A stretch of 64,000 nucleotides of DNA, from the NCBI RefSeq assembly GCF_024679095.1, contig NW_026112144.1:146189-210188 (forward strand). The letters run 5' to 3'. The translations under genes were made by a program, and so were the position numbers. Within the stretch, counting starts at the first letter, position 1; each line of letters starts with the position of its first letter. A model generated the notes under the pieces. It worked only from the letters and a program-made list of their open reading frames with translations. It ran no database searches and was not told the origin of the DNA. Origin of the DNA: Eriocheir sinensis. Taxonomy: Eukaryota; Arthropoda; Malacostraca; Decapoda; Varunidae. Below, piece after piece: positions 12,218 to 23,472 of this stretch.

Positions 12218-12827
12218 TGGGCCAATGTTCCGTCAGTGTTGCCAGATAGCTTAGCTCGTCACAGTTATCAGTTATGTGTTCCAGGTCTGTGTTATAGCAT
12301 GTCAAACATCAATAACATCAGTAGAGCCATCTGAACTGTTGAAAATAAAGTAACACAGCCCGAGGAGCAGGGGACGATGTTCCGTCAGTGTTCCCAGATA
12401 ACTTTAATAATAGCTCGTCACAGTTATCAGTTATGTGTTCCAGCTCTGTGTTATAATGTGTCAGACATCAATATCATCAGTAGAAACATCTCAACTGTTG
12501 AAAATAAAGTAACACTGCCCGAGGAGCATGGGACGATGTTCCGTCAATGTTCCCAGATAACTTAGCTCGTCACAGTTATCAGTTATGTGTTTCTGCTCTG
12601 TGGTTTAATGTGTCAGACATCAGTAACATCAGTATATACATATCAACTGTTGAAAATATGTGTGTTCTCACGAAATAATTAACATATATTTGATAAAACT
12701 GTGTAAATAAAGGGTAAGTAATGACGTCACGAGCTGGCAATACGTAGCCTGGCTGAGCGCGCGCTGTGATTGGTCCTAATTTCCCGTGGAGACGAGGTGT
12801 TCCAGACTTGGCGAATATGCCCCCGGG
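12217..12827 (-). repeat. Right inverted arm with three 152-bp subrepeats
   Basis: Reverse-complementary to 4769-5340, including the outer segment with TGACGTCA (12721-12728) and an inverted CCAAT box (GATTGG, 12768-12773). The CAACTGTTGAAAAT landmark recurs at about 12333, 12492 and 12643; the first interval is slightly longer because of a small insertion. It extends further inward than the left arm. Its outer end passes directly into a tRNA-like head (12828-12893), which the left arm lacks. Confidence 0.75.
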
Positions 12828-12893
12828 ACTCGAACCTATGGGTTCACGGGCTCACCACGCCGGCACGCTGATCGACCACTCAGCCACCGCCTC
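12828..12893 (-). mobile_element. tRNA-like SINE head joined to the right arm
   Basis: Read on the minus strand from 12893, it has GAGGCGGTGGCTGAGTGGTC (A box, 12874-12886) and GGTTCGAGTCC (B box, 12826-12836). This is the layout of an RNA polymerase III tRNA promoter. There is no discriminator or acceptor stem on the 3' side, so it is a SINE head and not a tRNA gene. It continues without a break into the inverted-arm repeat as its body. Confidence 0.65.
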
Positions 12894-13819
12894 GATCCTA
12901 ACCATCCCTGTAGCTACCGTCAGCTGTTCGCCTGTCGCAAGAGAGAAAAGTAATCATTTGGTATTCGGTTTACTTGGTTTTAAAGAGTATCAAACCCAGA
13001 TTACTCGGTTTGCCAAAAGTACTCGGTTGCCCCATCCCTACGATTATCCTGCTTGCAACGTGATGAAAGTAATCCAATGAAAGTCCTCACACCAAAGAAA
13101 TGCTGCCAAGTCATATTCATTGAACGATCTGCCTCGTAACATGGACGTTATCACACATCAGCAAATAAAAATAAATAGAAAAATAAAATAAATAAAAATT
13201 TCACTAATGTATATAGGTTTTTGGTGAAGTACAAAGGTTAATGTATACCCCCCCCCAAAAAAAAAAATCCTACATGTCGTCATACCTGGGCCAAAATAGC
13301 CACTTCCAAAACTTTTTGACAACCAAAATAACGTTACAGGAAACGCTGTGCCGAATGGCACACGGGGCACTCATACCAGAGAAGTGAGAAGGAGCAGCGG
13401 ACTGCGATACAATCTCCTCAACAGGTCACCCGATGCACTAATACATGCCCATGAATGAGTTGAAAAAGTCGGCCAAGGTTAACCACAGTGAACGCGAGTT
13501 TCAAAAACACCTTAATTTTTGTGCCAAATGGCATACAGTTTCCATTTATTGAAGTTAGTGAAGAAGTTATTTAAGATTCCCATGTAAAGTACAGTTTCTT
13601 TAATTACTCCTCCACATATTTTTATAAATCCAGCAGTTTAAGCTGAAATTACTGAATCCATTATTTTCCTTTATTATAATTAATTTCATTTAGTTTCTGT
13701 AAATCAAGTTTTGTATTCTTAGTTGAACTGAGATAGCTACATATTTGCTTTTCTCGGGTTTTGTCTGTATAAGTTCCTGTCGTTGAAATAAACAAGTCTC
13801 AGCAAGGATGTTATAGTAG
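12894..13819. other. No recognisable gene
   Basis: Mixed AT-rich sequence with a C/A homopolymer stretch at 13249-13268. Short open frames only. I see nothing identifiable up to the LTR. Confidence 0.55.
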
Positions 13820-14593
13820 TGTTATGCCGGACGTGTTACTTGGGTTCCGTGTCGCCGTCAGGAGACTCCGTGGGAGGGAGATATGTAAACACTTTGCACA
13901 ACTTCTGTAGTTTAATATTCTTCCTTAGTAGTACACTTCACTTTGACTCTTCACTTACCACTAGCTTACTATGACTGGAACTGGCCTCTCTCGCCCTCTT
14001 CTCCTATATATATCCAGAACAGTACAGTCTAGAATGTTACAGTGTATTTTAGATCATACAAGAACATGTAGCAAAAATATATGCGAGTTGGCAGCACTTC
14101 CCGCCTGGCGCCTGGCCGCGCCCCGCGGGGCGCGGACGGCTCGCCTTGCTCTCCGCCCCCTTGCTCGTTTCTCCGGGAGCCTTCTAGAGGCCTATGGTCG
14201 CCGGGGGAAGCTTCCAGCACAACAGTAGGATATCAATGTATTATTATTATTATTTAATATCACCACGAATTAGGCATACAATTGTCAATGGAAAAAACTC
14301 ACGACAGATAGATCACGCCACCTTATAGGAATGTCGTCCGTCAGTGTTTACCGTCTCAGTTTTGTATACATCGCATTTCATAGTGCGTGGAGGTCACCTT
14401 GGCGTACGTGACCAATTGTAACAATTATTTTCCAATCTGTAACTCGTCACTCCTTCACGAGAGTCCGACTGACACACAACGACAGTCGCTCTCGCTCCGA
14501 TGCTCCTTTGTACATAGGCTACGAATATATTCGCCTTAAGGAAGCTGAAGTCTTAATCAACGCCCTTTAAACGCCCCCCGCCAGCCCGTTACA
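13820..14593 (+). repeat. 5' LTR of the Gypsy element
   Basis: Begins TGTTATGCC and ends GTTACA directly before a PBS-like sequence, giving the expected TG...CA ends and about 774 bases. A TATA-like CTATATATAT lies at 14004-14013, so transcription may start about 30 bases later. A GC-rich block occupies 14099-14215. No second LTR copy was found in the window, so the exact 5' border (13820 or 13809) is uncertain. Confidence 0.6.
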
Positions 14594-14595
14594 TT

Positions 14596-14612
14596 TGGTT
14601 GGCAGCGGTCAC
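14596..14612 (+). promoter_or_regulatory. Primer-binding site (tRNA primer)
   Basis: TGGTTGGCAGCGG follows the LTR end after two bases. It starts with TGG, complementary to the tRNA 3' CCA. It resembles the TGGTGGCAGCGG / TGGTGACAGCGG sites of other Gypsy elements, usually read as tRNA-Leu; that identity is inferred. Confidence 0.5.
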
Positions 14613-16050
14613 CACCGCGCCTGTGCCTTCGCTACTTCGTTCTCCTCCAAGCTCCGAGCCACGAGAACTCACCAACAAACTCCGGGGACAGGCGTAGAAG
14701 GAAGGAAGGAGTTACAAGCCAGCCGTCCGCGGCAACTCACCAGGCGCCAGCTACAAGCAACTCACCAGGCGTCAGCTACAAGCTATATACAGGCGTCAAG
14801 CCTCGAGCACACCCGCGGCAACTCACCAGGCGCCAGCTACAAGCAACTCACCAGGCGTCAGCTACAAGCTCTATACAGGCGTCAAGCCTCGAGCCACCTA
14901 CAGGCCTACGCAGCCGAAAGCGAGGGCCACAATCTACAAGCCGCTCCCCCGCTTCAAGCCAGCACTGCTACGAGCACTGCAAGCCACTCACAGCTCACTC
15001 GAGGCCCTCCACGATACACCCTCGGGCCTCCGCCCGCGGGAGGAGGCACGCCCAGCTGACCTTGGAACAACCCACATGCCCCTCGCACCACAGCGGGCGG
15101 CAACACCGCCGCTGCCGGGAGCACCGGCCCAAACTTCTTCCGGCAAACAGTCAGCAAGGGTACCCGCGGACATCTCCCGGTGACTGCAAGCAGTTACCAC
15201 TACCGTTTCCTGCAAGGCGTCTTCTCAAGAGGTTACACACCCAAGTCGTCTTATCTGCCACCGCGGCCCATCTCTCAATATAACAAGAACGCCGCAGCCG
15301 TCCTACGTCTGGCGGAAGTGTTCCGGCACCCAACCGCGGCCGGTCAAATCGCTGGGTCAGCAATTTCCAGCAGCCATTACGAGTGCACCGATGTCCGCCC
15401 TTCCCTCATCTCTCACCGCCGCTCCTGCCGAGGCCGAGGTTTCCCGACGCGACTCCAACGACTGCACGTACCCCAGGGCGTCACCAACCTTTGCCCTCTC
15501 CACTACATCAGCTGATTAATCTTGGTATTTGTGGATATTCCCTTCTGGTCAAAATATGCCGGCTCGGCTTATTTCAGTTTTGTTTCGAGCAGAGGCACGA
15601 CCTTTTTATTTCTGTGTTCCTAACACTGTTAATCAGTCATAATAATTGTGAGAGTAACGTTCATTCGCATACGATATTGATCCTTTCTTATTGTTTGCTA
15701 GCGGTATACTGTGAGTTCCCTGATCAAAGTTAATCTTCCTCAGTGTGCCCTGCCTCCGTTTTCTCTTCGCCGCTCGAGGGAAAACGAGAGCTTCAAAGGT
15801 ATACTCACTTAATTTTCTCCTACCCAAAATACCGCAGTATTTATGGAGTTATTATTTTTTTTCACATACCCATAACATTATGACATTCCATTATAACCTT
15901 AACTTTTATTACGTCTAACTGGCACCTTGCTAGCCATTCTTTTTTTTTTTTTTTTAGGGTTTCGGCGCAAACTATTATTTCATACACGTTACGTTTATTG
16001 GTTAATAATTACAGCTATCAAAATATGCTCCTATGTTGTAACTGATTTAC
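14613..16050 (+). other. Leader region with 86-bp tandem duplication
   Basis: An untranslated leader or degraded 5' gag follows the PBS. Two tandem 86-bp units start at 14728 and 14814 and themselves contain a smaller repeated CAACTCACCAGGCG segment. An open frame spans them but resembles no gag protein. 15500-16050 is AT-rich and unassigned. Confidence 0.45.
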
Positions 16051-16059
16051 ACCATAGTA

Positions 16060-16635
16060 TGAACGAAGACACTGTCGCTAAACTCGGCGACACTTTTATG
16101 CATAGAACACAGACCACAGACGAAGAGGGTACGGAACACGATACCAAAACCGGTGAATTTACTAAGGTAATCTTATGTTCAGGCACTCATTATTTATCAA
16201 TTCCAGGCCGCAGAATTCGTTCACCCCCGGGTTCGTCGGCATACTTACAACCCACTCAAGGTTCAAGAACACCCTCACCATCAACCCCTCGCAACAGCCG
16301 CAACATTGCAGGCTCAAAGTAAGGCATCTCTCACCTGTAGTTTTTGCAAACAATCAGGACATTCTGTACATTCTTGCTTCGCGAAACGTAGGGAATCAAC
16401 ACATTCAAGACAGGGCTCTGATAGGAGGTCAGGAGGTTACAGGGGCGGGCATCATTCATCACACAGGAACCCTAGGCCAAACCATCAGCGGAAGGCTGCC
16501 TTTTGCCTTGTCCACGGGAATTGTTTTCATGATTCAGACAGTTGTCCTGCAATACAAAAAGTCAAGGAGGAACAGAAGTACAAGTCCTCGGCGGACAGTA
16601 AACCACACTCCTCTTCTCAGAATAAAAATACATGA
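16060..16635 (+). pseudogene. Remnant gag with CCHC zinc knuckle
   Basis: A start-like segment MNEDTVAKLGDTFMHRT (16060 on) is followed, after a likely deletion and frame change near 16170-16205, by a linker and the nucleocapsid. The knuckle is C-x2-C-x4-H-x4-C, first Cys at 16336. A basic RNA-binding segment rich in Arg, Gly and His follows, then a second Cys/His cluster (CLVHGNCFHDSDSC). Matrix and capsid are absent, so the element cannot build particles. Confidence 0.65.
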
Positions 16636-17840
16636 CTTCGTGACAGCCCCGAGGCGTACATCCACGTGTCCTTTAAGGACAATACTAATTGGGAGCAACT
16701 TGACTCCCTCATTGCCGCCTTGGGACGGACAAGCATAATTGCCCTCCCTTGCAAAGTAGGCAAAATTTCACTCACCTTCGCGGTAGACACAGGTGCCACA
16801 GTCAATGTCATCTCCGACTCCGCTTACGGGTCACTGACACGACAGGCGAGAGGAGAAAATAGGCCGCTCCAGGAGAACGACCTGAATGTGATAGGCGTGA
16901 CGGGCACCACTTTGGGAATCCTTGGGCGAGTACCACTAACAGTCAGCTTACATGAAAAAGTATGTCCCTTTCGAGATTTATTTTATGTCTCTAGAAGGTT
17001 TGCTTTACCTGTGGATGGGATCTTAGGATTAAACACCATGAAAGACCTGCACATAACCATGAACCCTGAAAGCAACGCGATCGTGTATCAAGGCCGACGC
17101 ATACAGGGGATGGTAAATCCATCGCCTCTGTCACCTGTAATCCCACCCTCAGAGGTGGAAAATGACCAACCCACCACAGACTCAGGGTCTGCCACCGCCC
17201 AAGTGTCACCTCTTACGGCCAAACCACACGAAAACATTGCAGACTTGTGGCGGACAGTACCGGCAGTCGTAAAAGGTCCTCAAATAGTTCCGGATCGTGC
17301 TGCAAAACTTGTTAAAATCCGTTTGCCTAACGCCCCTCCAACGGGCAGTGATGTGTATATCGACGGAGCTCCTCACATACACCGCGTGACGGTGGAGGTA
17401 ACTCTTGCGACAGTCAAGGAGGGAAGTTTTGCAGAGGCCTTGGTAATAAACACGTCTGGATCCCCTGTATCCTTAAAACACGGTGTTAGATTATGCCAGT
17501 GTCTAGAGTATGGGAGAAATGTCGCCCCGGAACCAGCTGAATACCCTTCAGCCCAAGTCTCAGGCATAACCTTGGCGTGTCAGGCCTCTCCCGAACAAGA
17601 CACAGCTAATTTAGAGGCATTCCTAAAAGTTGCACACTATTCCGAAATCAAGCCAACCTTAGTCCAGCTACTGGAACATTATAGGGGGGCGCTTGCTCCA
17701 CCAGGCGAGCCGCTTGGAGTTACGCAGTGTGCTGAACACCACATTAAGTTAAAACCCAATACAAATCCTGTATATATCAATGTGTATAAACTCCCCCACA
17801 GTCAGAGGGAGGCCGTACAACAACTTACAGTATCTCTGAA
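16636..17840 (+). pseudogene. Aspartic protease and linker of pol
   Basis: The frame open at 16666-17847 carries the protease active site VDTGATVNVIS (Asp codon at 16786), then a hydrophobic flap region and GILGLNTM about 80 residues later (ILG motif). The long linker toward RT ends with HHIKLKPNTNPVY and LPHSQREAVQ, the usual approach to Gypsy RT. The frame shifts at about 17835-17845 at the entry to RT. Retroviral-type proteases cleave Gag-Pol as dimers. Confidence 0.8.
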
Positions 17841-18650
17841 ATGTTAGAACAAGGTGTCATCAAAGAATCGAATTCCCCGTGGAATTCACCCTTGTTTCTG
17901 GTTCCAAAGAAAGACGGTTCTTATCGTCCTGTGATTGATTTCCGGCGTGTGAACACCGCAACCGTGGATGATCATTTTCCGCTTCCCGTTCTTAGAGATC
18001 TTCTGATGTGTCTCGGTAGAGGAAATAAAGTCTTTACGAGTCTTGATCTGGTCAGTGGCTACTGGCAACTGCCCATGGCCCCCGAGTCACGTGAAATAAC
18101 GGCTTTCAGCACGCCTCATGGCCACTATGAGTGGACGAGGATACCGTTCGGGCTCAAAGGAGCTCCCTTGACATTGCAAAAGACAATGAACAGTATTTTT
18201 GGTGACTTGCTGGGCAACTCTGTCTATGTGTATTTAGACAACATCATCATAGCAAGTAAAGACGTGCAAGCACACATGGAAACACTAAAAGCAGTCCTAC
18301 ACAGACTTCAAGAGGTCGGATTAAAGCTCAAAATCACTAATTGTGAATTCTTAAAGCCTCGAATCAAGTTCTTGGGGCATGTCGTGGACGAATTCGGCAT
18401 CCACACAGTGGACGACAAAATAAAAGCTATTGCCGAGTTCCCTCAGCCAACGTCTGCGGACAAGGTACGGTCTTTCTTGGGTGTCGCAGGTTATTACAGG
18501 CCTTTCATAAAGGACTTCGCAGCTCGCGCGAGTCCCCTAACCCATCTGTTAAAGAAAGACGTACCATTTCATTGGCTCCCAGCTCAACAAACGAGCTTTG
18601 AGGATTTAAAGAAAGCGCTTACACAGGCTCCGGTCCTTGTCTTCCGGATT
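17841..18650 (+). pseudogene. Gypsy reverse transcriptase, active site altered
   Basis: Contains SPWNSPLFLVPKKDG, RPVIDFRRVN, FTSLDLVSGYWQLPM, FSTPHGHYEWTRIPFGLKGAP, then YLDN at 18231-18242, FLGHVVDEFGI and VRSFLGVAGYYRPFIKDF. These are the RT domains in the usual order. The active-site motif is normally YLDD; here the second Asp codon is AAC (Asn). That should abolish polymerase activity. A one-base loss near 18644 shifts the frame before RNase H. Confidence 0.88.
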
Positions 18651-19549
18651 TCAAGGACCCCTTTCAGCTTTGTACCGACGCTTCGGCTAGTGGACTAGGA
18701 GCCGCTCTGATGCAAACAGATAAGTTCAGCAAAAAGCATGTAATAGCGTTCGCCAGTCGAGTGCTAACAGCTCCGGAAAAGAACTGTTCTGTTACCCACC
18801 TAGAGGCTCTTGCCATTGTGTGGGCTCTGAAGCATTTTCGAGACATGGTGATGGGGTACATAATTGTGGTGTATACGGACCACGCGGCCATAACTGATCT
18901 TTTCAAGGGAAAAAACCTACACGGTCGTCTGGCAAGATGGTTCTTAACGATCCAAGCATACAATCCGGAGATAAAATATATCACCGGGAAAACAAATGTG
19001 GTCGCAGATGCCTTATCTCGGAATATTCCGATAGGCGCGATTACCACCCCAGAGGTCATCCACAACTTCACTTCACCTGAGCTACACACTGCTCAGCGTG
19101 ACCACCCTGTGTGGAAGAGGTTAATTTACGCCCTCGAGTCGGGAGACGAATCAAACCTTCCTGAATTGCCAGTTCCCTTTTCACAATTCTTCCTATCAGA
19201 GGACAACCTCCTTTGTAGGTCATGGCCAACCAAACCGGTACCTATAGACCAACTGGTCATCCCAGACAAATACGTCCCCGTGACGCTTAAGCTGGTCCAT
19301 AACACACCCATTGCGGGTCACCCAGGAAGAGACAAGACACTATCTGTCACCAGACGAAAATTCTACTGGCCCACATTACGGGTTGATGTAGAAAAACATG
19401 TCGCACATTGCGTTGTTTGTGCTAAGCACAAGGGGTCCGTTAAAGGGCCAGCACCTATGTTGCAATACCCAGTACCAGAGGCGCCATGGGATGTTGTTAA
19501 GATAGACTTATTACAGCTCCCCCAGAGCCAACATGGTTCGCGCTACTAA
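18648..19549 (+). pseudogene. RNase H and integrase N-terminal half
   Basis: The RNase H domain starts FQLCTDASASGLGAAL (first catalytic Asp), then THLEALAIVWAL (Glu), VVYTDHAAI (Asp) and VVADALSRN (last Asp). The integrase zinc domain has HNTPIAGH and C-x2-C (CVVC, about 19420). A core-domain strand with the first integrase Asp (VVKIDLL) follows. An in-frame TAA at 19547-19549 interrupts the protein. Confidence 0.85.
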
Positions 19550-20340
19550 TTGGTGTGCGTCGACCAGTTCTCTAGGTTTCTAGTTCTAGCGCCTCTCAAG
19601 GACAAGACAGCCACACGCGTGGCCCATGCCCTCGTGACTCACGTGTTGTGTCCACATTCGTCTCCTCGAATTCTTTTGAGTGACAATGGCACCGAGTTTA
19701 GGAACTCAGTATTGAGCGAAATATGCGCTCAGTTTAACATCACGCAATCCTTCATCACAGCTTACCACCCACCTGCTAATGGGTTGGCGGAGAGGGCTAA
19801 TAGGAAAATCTTACAGGTCCTCAGGCCTATCGTGAACGATCTCCACGATAACTGGGAGGATTGGCTATCGCATATAGCCGCTTCCATAAATACGTCGGTA
19901 ATCAACTCTACGGGGAAGTCTCCCTACTACATCTTATATGGGGTGGAGAAACGTCTTCCGTACGACTTCCTAACAAAACCACAACAACCTCTCTACAACA
20001 TTGATAAGTACGCACAACAGCAGATGCATATGTCTTCCACGATACACTCAGAAGTTAGGTGTACGTTAAAAGCTACGAAGGTTGAAATGATGTCAGAACA
20101 ACACAAACAGGCCGTCCCGGTGAAATTAAAAGAGGGTGACACAGTCATGATTAAGTAAACGGAAAGGAGTTCGAAACTGGGGGCTAAATTTGTGGGTCCT
20201 TACCGAGTTGTTCGGAATGTCAGAGGAAATCGGTTCGAGGTTCTCGAGTCGAATAGTGGAGTCAGTCTAGAAGTTCACAGTGATCGCCTGAAAGTAATTC
20301 CCTCACCTTTGGACCTTGATATTGGTAATTCCCTCAGAGT
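19550..20340 (+). pseudogene. Integrase catalytic core, second half, and C-terminus
   Basis: Continues the upstream frame after the TAA: DQFSRFLVLAPL, the second catalytic Asp in LLSDNGTEF, and Glu in NGLAERANRK with 35 residues between them (the D,D35E spacing). A second in-frame stop follows at 20156-20158. After it the frame goes on with KLGAKFVGPYRVV, a GPY/F module typical of Gypsy integrases. Confidence 0.85.
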
Positions 20341-20426
20341 CAAATGTTCAACAAGATAATCCCAACACCCATAGCTATAACTTGAGACCACGGGTTTAAA
20401 TACTTCATTCCCCCCACTTTCAGATC

Positions 20427-21174
20427 ATGATGTTGCGTTTTCTGACCATCTTGTTGTCCCTCGGCTCCCTGCTTGCAACAACACCCAGCCACCTGAAGCC
20501 TGGTGCCCTCACGGCACACATAGGAGAGGTCTTCCTCATAGAAGATGTGCTCCTCGTAAAATATCCATATACTTCCTTGACCAACACCACTGACACAATC
20601 AGGATAGTCTCAGAAAAACTACTCGGCATGGAAGACGCCATACGGGCTACCAAGACTAGGGAATCAAAGGCACCTTCTAGTAGCAACTCTCTGATTCTTT
20701 TTCAACTACTGGAGGATAGGATTCTGTTCTTGCAGGGTAAAGTTGATAAGGTAGACATGGATTATAGTTTTCACTCAGTTCACTCTCGGGTAAAGAGGGG
20801 GTTGCTCAACATCGTTGGGTCCGCCTCAAAGTTCTTCTTCGGTACGGCAACCGACGAGGATGTACGCGATTTGCGGGACCACTATGTTCATGTACTTTCC
20901 TTTGCTGCCCGAAATCGCAGGGTGATCAACGCCAATTGTAGAAAACTTGCGCGGCTGCGTACTAACAATGAGGAACTGCTAGAGCAGACAAATAAGATGG
21001 TAGAGGTTATCAACATAGTTGTCAAGCAGATCGACCAGGTGAATCAGTTTTTCCTCCTAGATCAGGCCTTGCATGTATTGGAAAACGTCATTAACTCTGT
21101 CGCAACGGCAAATCAGCAGGTTATTAGCAACATGGTTGATGCAGCGCACGGTAGAGTCACACCTGCCTTGTTCC
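20427..21174 (+). pseudogene. Envelope (baculovirus F-like), 5' part
   Basis: The frame starts with a signal-peptide-like hydrophobic N-terminus, followed by an ectodomain with an Asn-x-Thr site. RVKR, a furin-type cleavage site, is at 20787-20798, and a hydrophobic GLLNIVG-type start follows, as in fusion proteins of the Baculo_F family (PF12259) carried by errantiviruses. A long helical region downstream suggests a coiled coil. The coding sequence is cut at 21168-21174 by a CR1-like LINE; the remainder resumes at 23788. An endogenous retroelement gene, not functional. Confidence 0.75.
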
Positions 21175-21258
21175 GATTTTTTCCGATGTTTCCGACTCGG
21201 GAAAATAATATACTTGACCTTATCTTTTCAACGACAGCTGATCTAGTTCAAGAAGTAA

Positions 21259-23472
21259 ATGTTGGATGTTGGTCCAATTTTTAGCTCTAGCGATCACCGA
21301 ACAATCACATTCAGCATCAATATGAAAGAAAGTAAAGTAACTCCTAGTAAAGAAAAGGTGCCTGATTATCAGAGAGCGAATTTCGTAGGACTCCGATCAA
21401 TTCTAAATAATTCTGACTGGACTGAAATCACGGCGGAAACAGATATTGATAAATCTTGGGGGGCCTTCACCACAATATTGAACAATGCCATAAGCATATG
21501 CGTACCCTATCGTAACAGACGTTCAGCTTGTAAGAAGAAACCCAAATGGTGGAATAACGAAATTCAAAATAGCCTATCTCTTAAAAAACGCGTATACAGT
21601 AGGTACATATCAACTCAGAGCGAGGCTGACAAACTAGAGTTGGACAGAATTCGCCGCGAAACCAAGAAATTAATAAAACGAAGCAAGAAAAATCTTGAAG
21701 AATATATAGCGGAAACAAGTAAATCTTGTCCTAAAGAATTTTTCAGCCATGTAAATAATAAAAAGTCACTCACTTGTGGTATCGGACCGCTTGCTAATGA
21801 AAATGGTAACCACACGATCGATGAAAATGAAATGGCTACAATCCTAAATAACTTTTTCGCATCCGTATTTACCGACGAAGATTGTTTATCACCTCAACCG
21901 CCGGAGGTTAGAAGGGCCGAAAAGATGTTAAGTGGCGTGCTCAGCGTAGAAAGTGACATTTTACGCACAATTGAAAAGATTAAAGTAAGCAAGGCTCCTG
22001 GTCCAGACAAAATTACCCCTAGGGTCTTAAAAGAAATCAAACATCAAATTTGTAAACCGCTCTCCATCATATTCAATAAATCTTTAACAGCTGGAAAAGC
22101 TCCGTCGGATTGGAAACTTGCAAATGTCACACCAATTTTCAAAAAGGGGGACAAGTCTCATCCAGGAAACTATCGACCAATTAGCCTGACATCTATTGTT
22201 TGTAAGTTAATGGAGACTATCATTCGCGACAATATGGTGAAATTCTTCGAAGAAAATAATATGATAAATAATTCGCAACATGGCTTCCGTAGTAAACGTT
22301 CGTGTTTGACTAACTTACTTGATTTTTTTCACTATATTTTTGAGGTGTTCGATGAAAGCAGATCAGTAGATATCATATATCTGGATTTTCAAAAGGCATT
22401 TAATAAGGTCCCCCACCAACGATTGCTCAGCAAACTACTGGCGCACGGTATCTCGGGTAACGTTCACAATTGGCTTGCGGACTGGCTCTCTGAGCGGAAA
22501 CAGAGAGTAGTTCTAAACGGTGTTACATCTAATTGGCTCGATGTCAAAAGCGGCGTACCTCAAGGATCAGTGCTTGGCCCCATGCTCTTCTTAATTTATG
22601 TTAATGATATCGATGATGGGCTCACTTGCAAAGTATCAAAATTTGCTGATGACACAAAAATTGCTAGTAAAGTAACTGCGACACTCGACGAAGAAGCTTT
22701 ACAATCAGATATAGATCGACTTGCACGTTGGGCCAATAAATGGCAAATGAAATTTAACGTTGACAAATGTAAAGTGTTGCACATCGGAAAAAATAACAAT
22801 CGCGTTCGGTACGTAATGAATGGCCAACAACTTTCTGCAGTAAGTAAAGAAAAGGATCTTGGAATCACTATATCAAGCGATTTAAAGCCTGGTCAGCATT
22901 GTTCAGAGGTAGTTAAAACTGCAAACAAATTGGTTGGCATCATCGGACGAGTCTTTAATAATAAATCGGAAAAAGTAATATTAAAACTGTATAATTCGTT
23001 GGTTCGACCCCGTCTAGAGTACTGTGTACAGTTTTGGTCTCCCTACTACAGAAAAGACATAGAAAAGTTGGAACGGGTCCAACGAAGAGTAACAAAGATG
23101 ATTCCTAGGTTGAGAAATTTGTCATATGAACAAAGGCTTAAAGAAGTAAATTTATTCAGCCTATCAAAACGAAGAATGCGAGGCGATCTAATAGAAGTGT
23201 TTAAAATGTTCAAAGGATTCAGTGATATTAATGCGGAAGATTACGTTACAATTGATCGATCAAATAGAACAAGAAGAAATCATAGTTTGAAGATAAGTGG
23301 TAAAAGATTCTCGTCGTACGAAGCTAAACACTTCTTCTTCAATCGAGTTGTTAATGTTTGGAACTCTCTACCTTGTGATGTCGTTCATAGTACAACAGTT
23401 ACGGCCTGCAAGAATAGATTAGACAAGTGTTGTGAATCCAACCAGCAACTAAGATATTACTCATTGTCGTAA
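21259..23472 (+). CDS. CR1-like endonuclease C-terminus + reverse transcriptase, 737 codons open
   Basis: Longest uninterrupted frame in the window. It is preceded by an endonuclease motif (TRENNILDLIFST, about 21198-21236) in another frame, and starts near SSSDHRTI, the SDH motif of APE endonucleases. RT motifs in order: [69 protein letters not shown] at 22642-22653, LGITISSDLK, and the thumb LVRPRLEYCVQFWSPYYRKDI. It ends at TAA 23470-23472. The first codons are probably not the native start, because the element is 5'-truncated. The enzyme would copy LINE RNA at nicked DNA. Confidence 0.85.
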   Translation: MLDVGPIFSSSDHRTITFSINMKESKVTPSKEKVPDYQRANFVGLRSILNNSDWTEITAETDIDKSWGAFTTILNNAISICVPYRNRRSACKKKPKWWNNEIQNSLSLKKRVYSRYISTQSEADKLELDRIRRETKKLIKRSKKNLEEYIAETSKSCPKEFFSHVNNKKSLTCGIGPLANENGNHTIDENEMATILNNFFASVFTDEDCLSPQPPEVRRAEKMLSGVLSVESDILRTIEKIKVSKAPGPDKITPRVLKEIKHQICKPLSIIFNKSLTAGKAPSDWKLANVTPIFKKGDKSHPGNYRPISLTSIVCKLMETIIRDNMVKFFEENNMINNSQHGFRSKRSCLTNLLDFFHYIFEVFDESRSVDIIYLDFQKAFNKVPHQRLLSKLLAHGISGNVHNWLADWLSERKQRVVLNGVTSNWLDVKSGVPQGSVLGPMLFLIYVNDIDDGLTCKVSKFADDTKIASKVTATLDEEALQSDIDRLARWANKWQMKFNVDKCKVLHIGKNNNRVRYVMNGQQLSAVSKEKDLGITISSDLKPGQHCSEVVKTANKLVGIIGRVFNNKSEKVILKLYNSLVRPRLEYCVQFWSPYYRKDIEKLERVQRRVTKMIPRLRNLSYEQRLKEVNLFSLSKRRMRGDLIEVFKMFKGFSDINAEDYVTIDRSNRTRRNHSLKISGKRFSSYEAKHFFFNRVVNVWNSLPCDVVHSTTVTACKNRLDKCCESNQQLRYYSLS

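Noticed and set aside
14595..15059. 154-codon frame as the gag gene
   Set aside because: Spans the leader tandem repeats directly after the PBS and has no gag motif; the zinc knuckle is 1.3 kb downstream in another frame.
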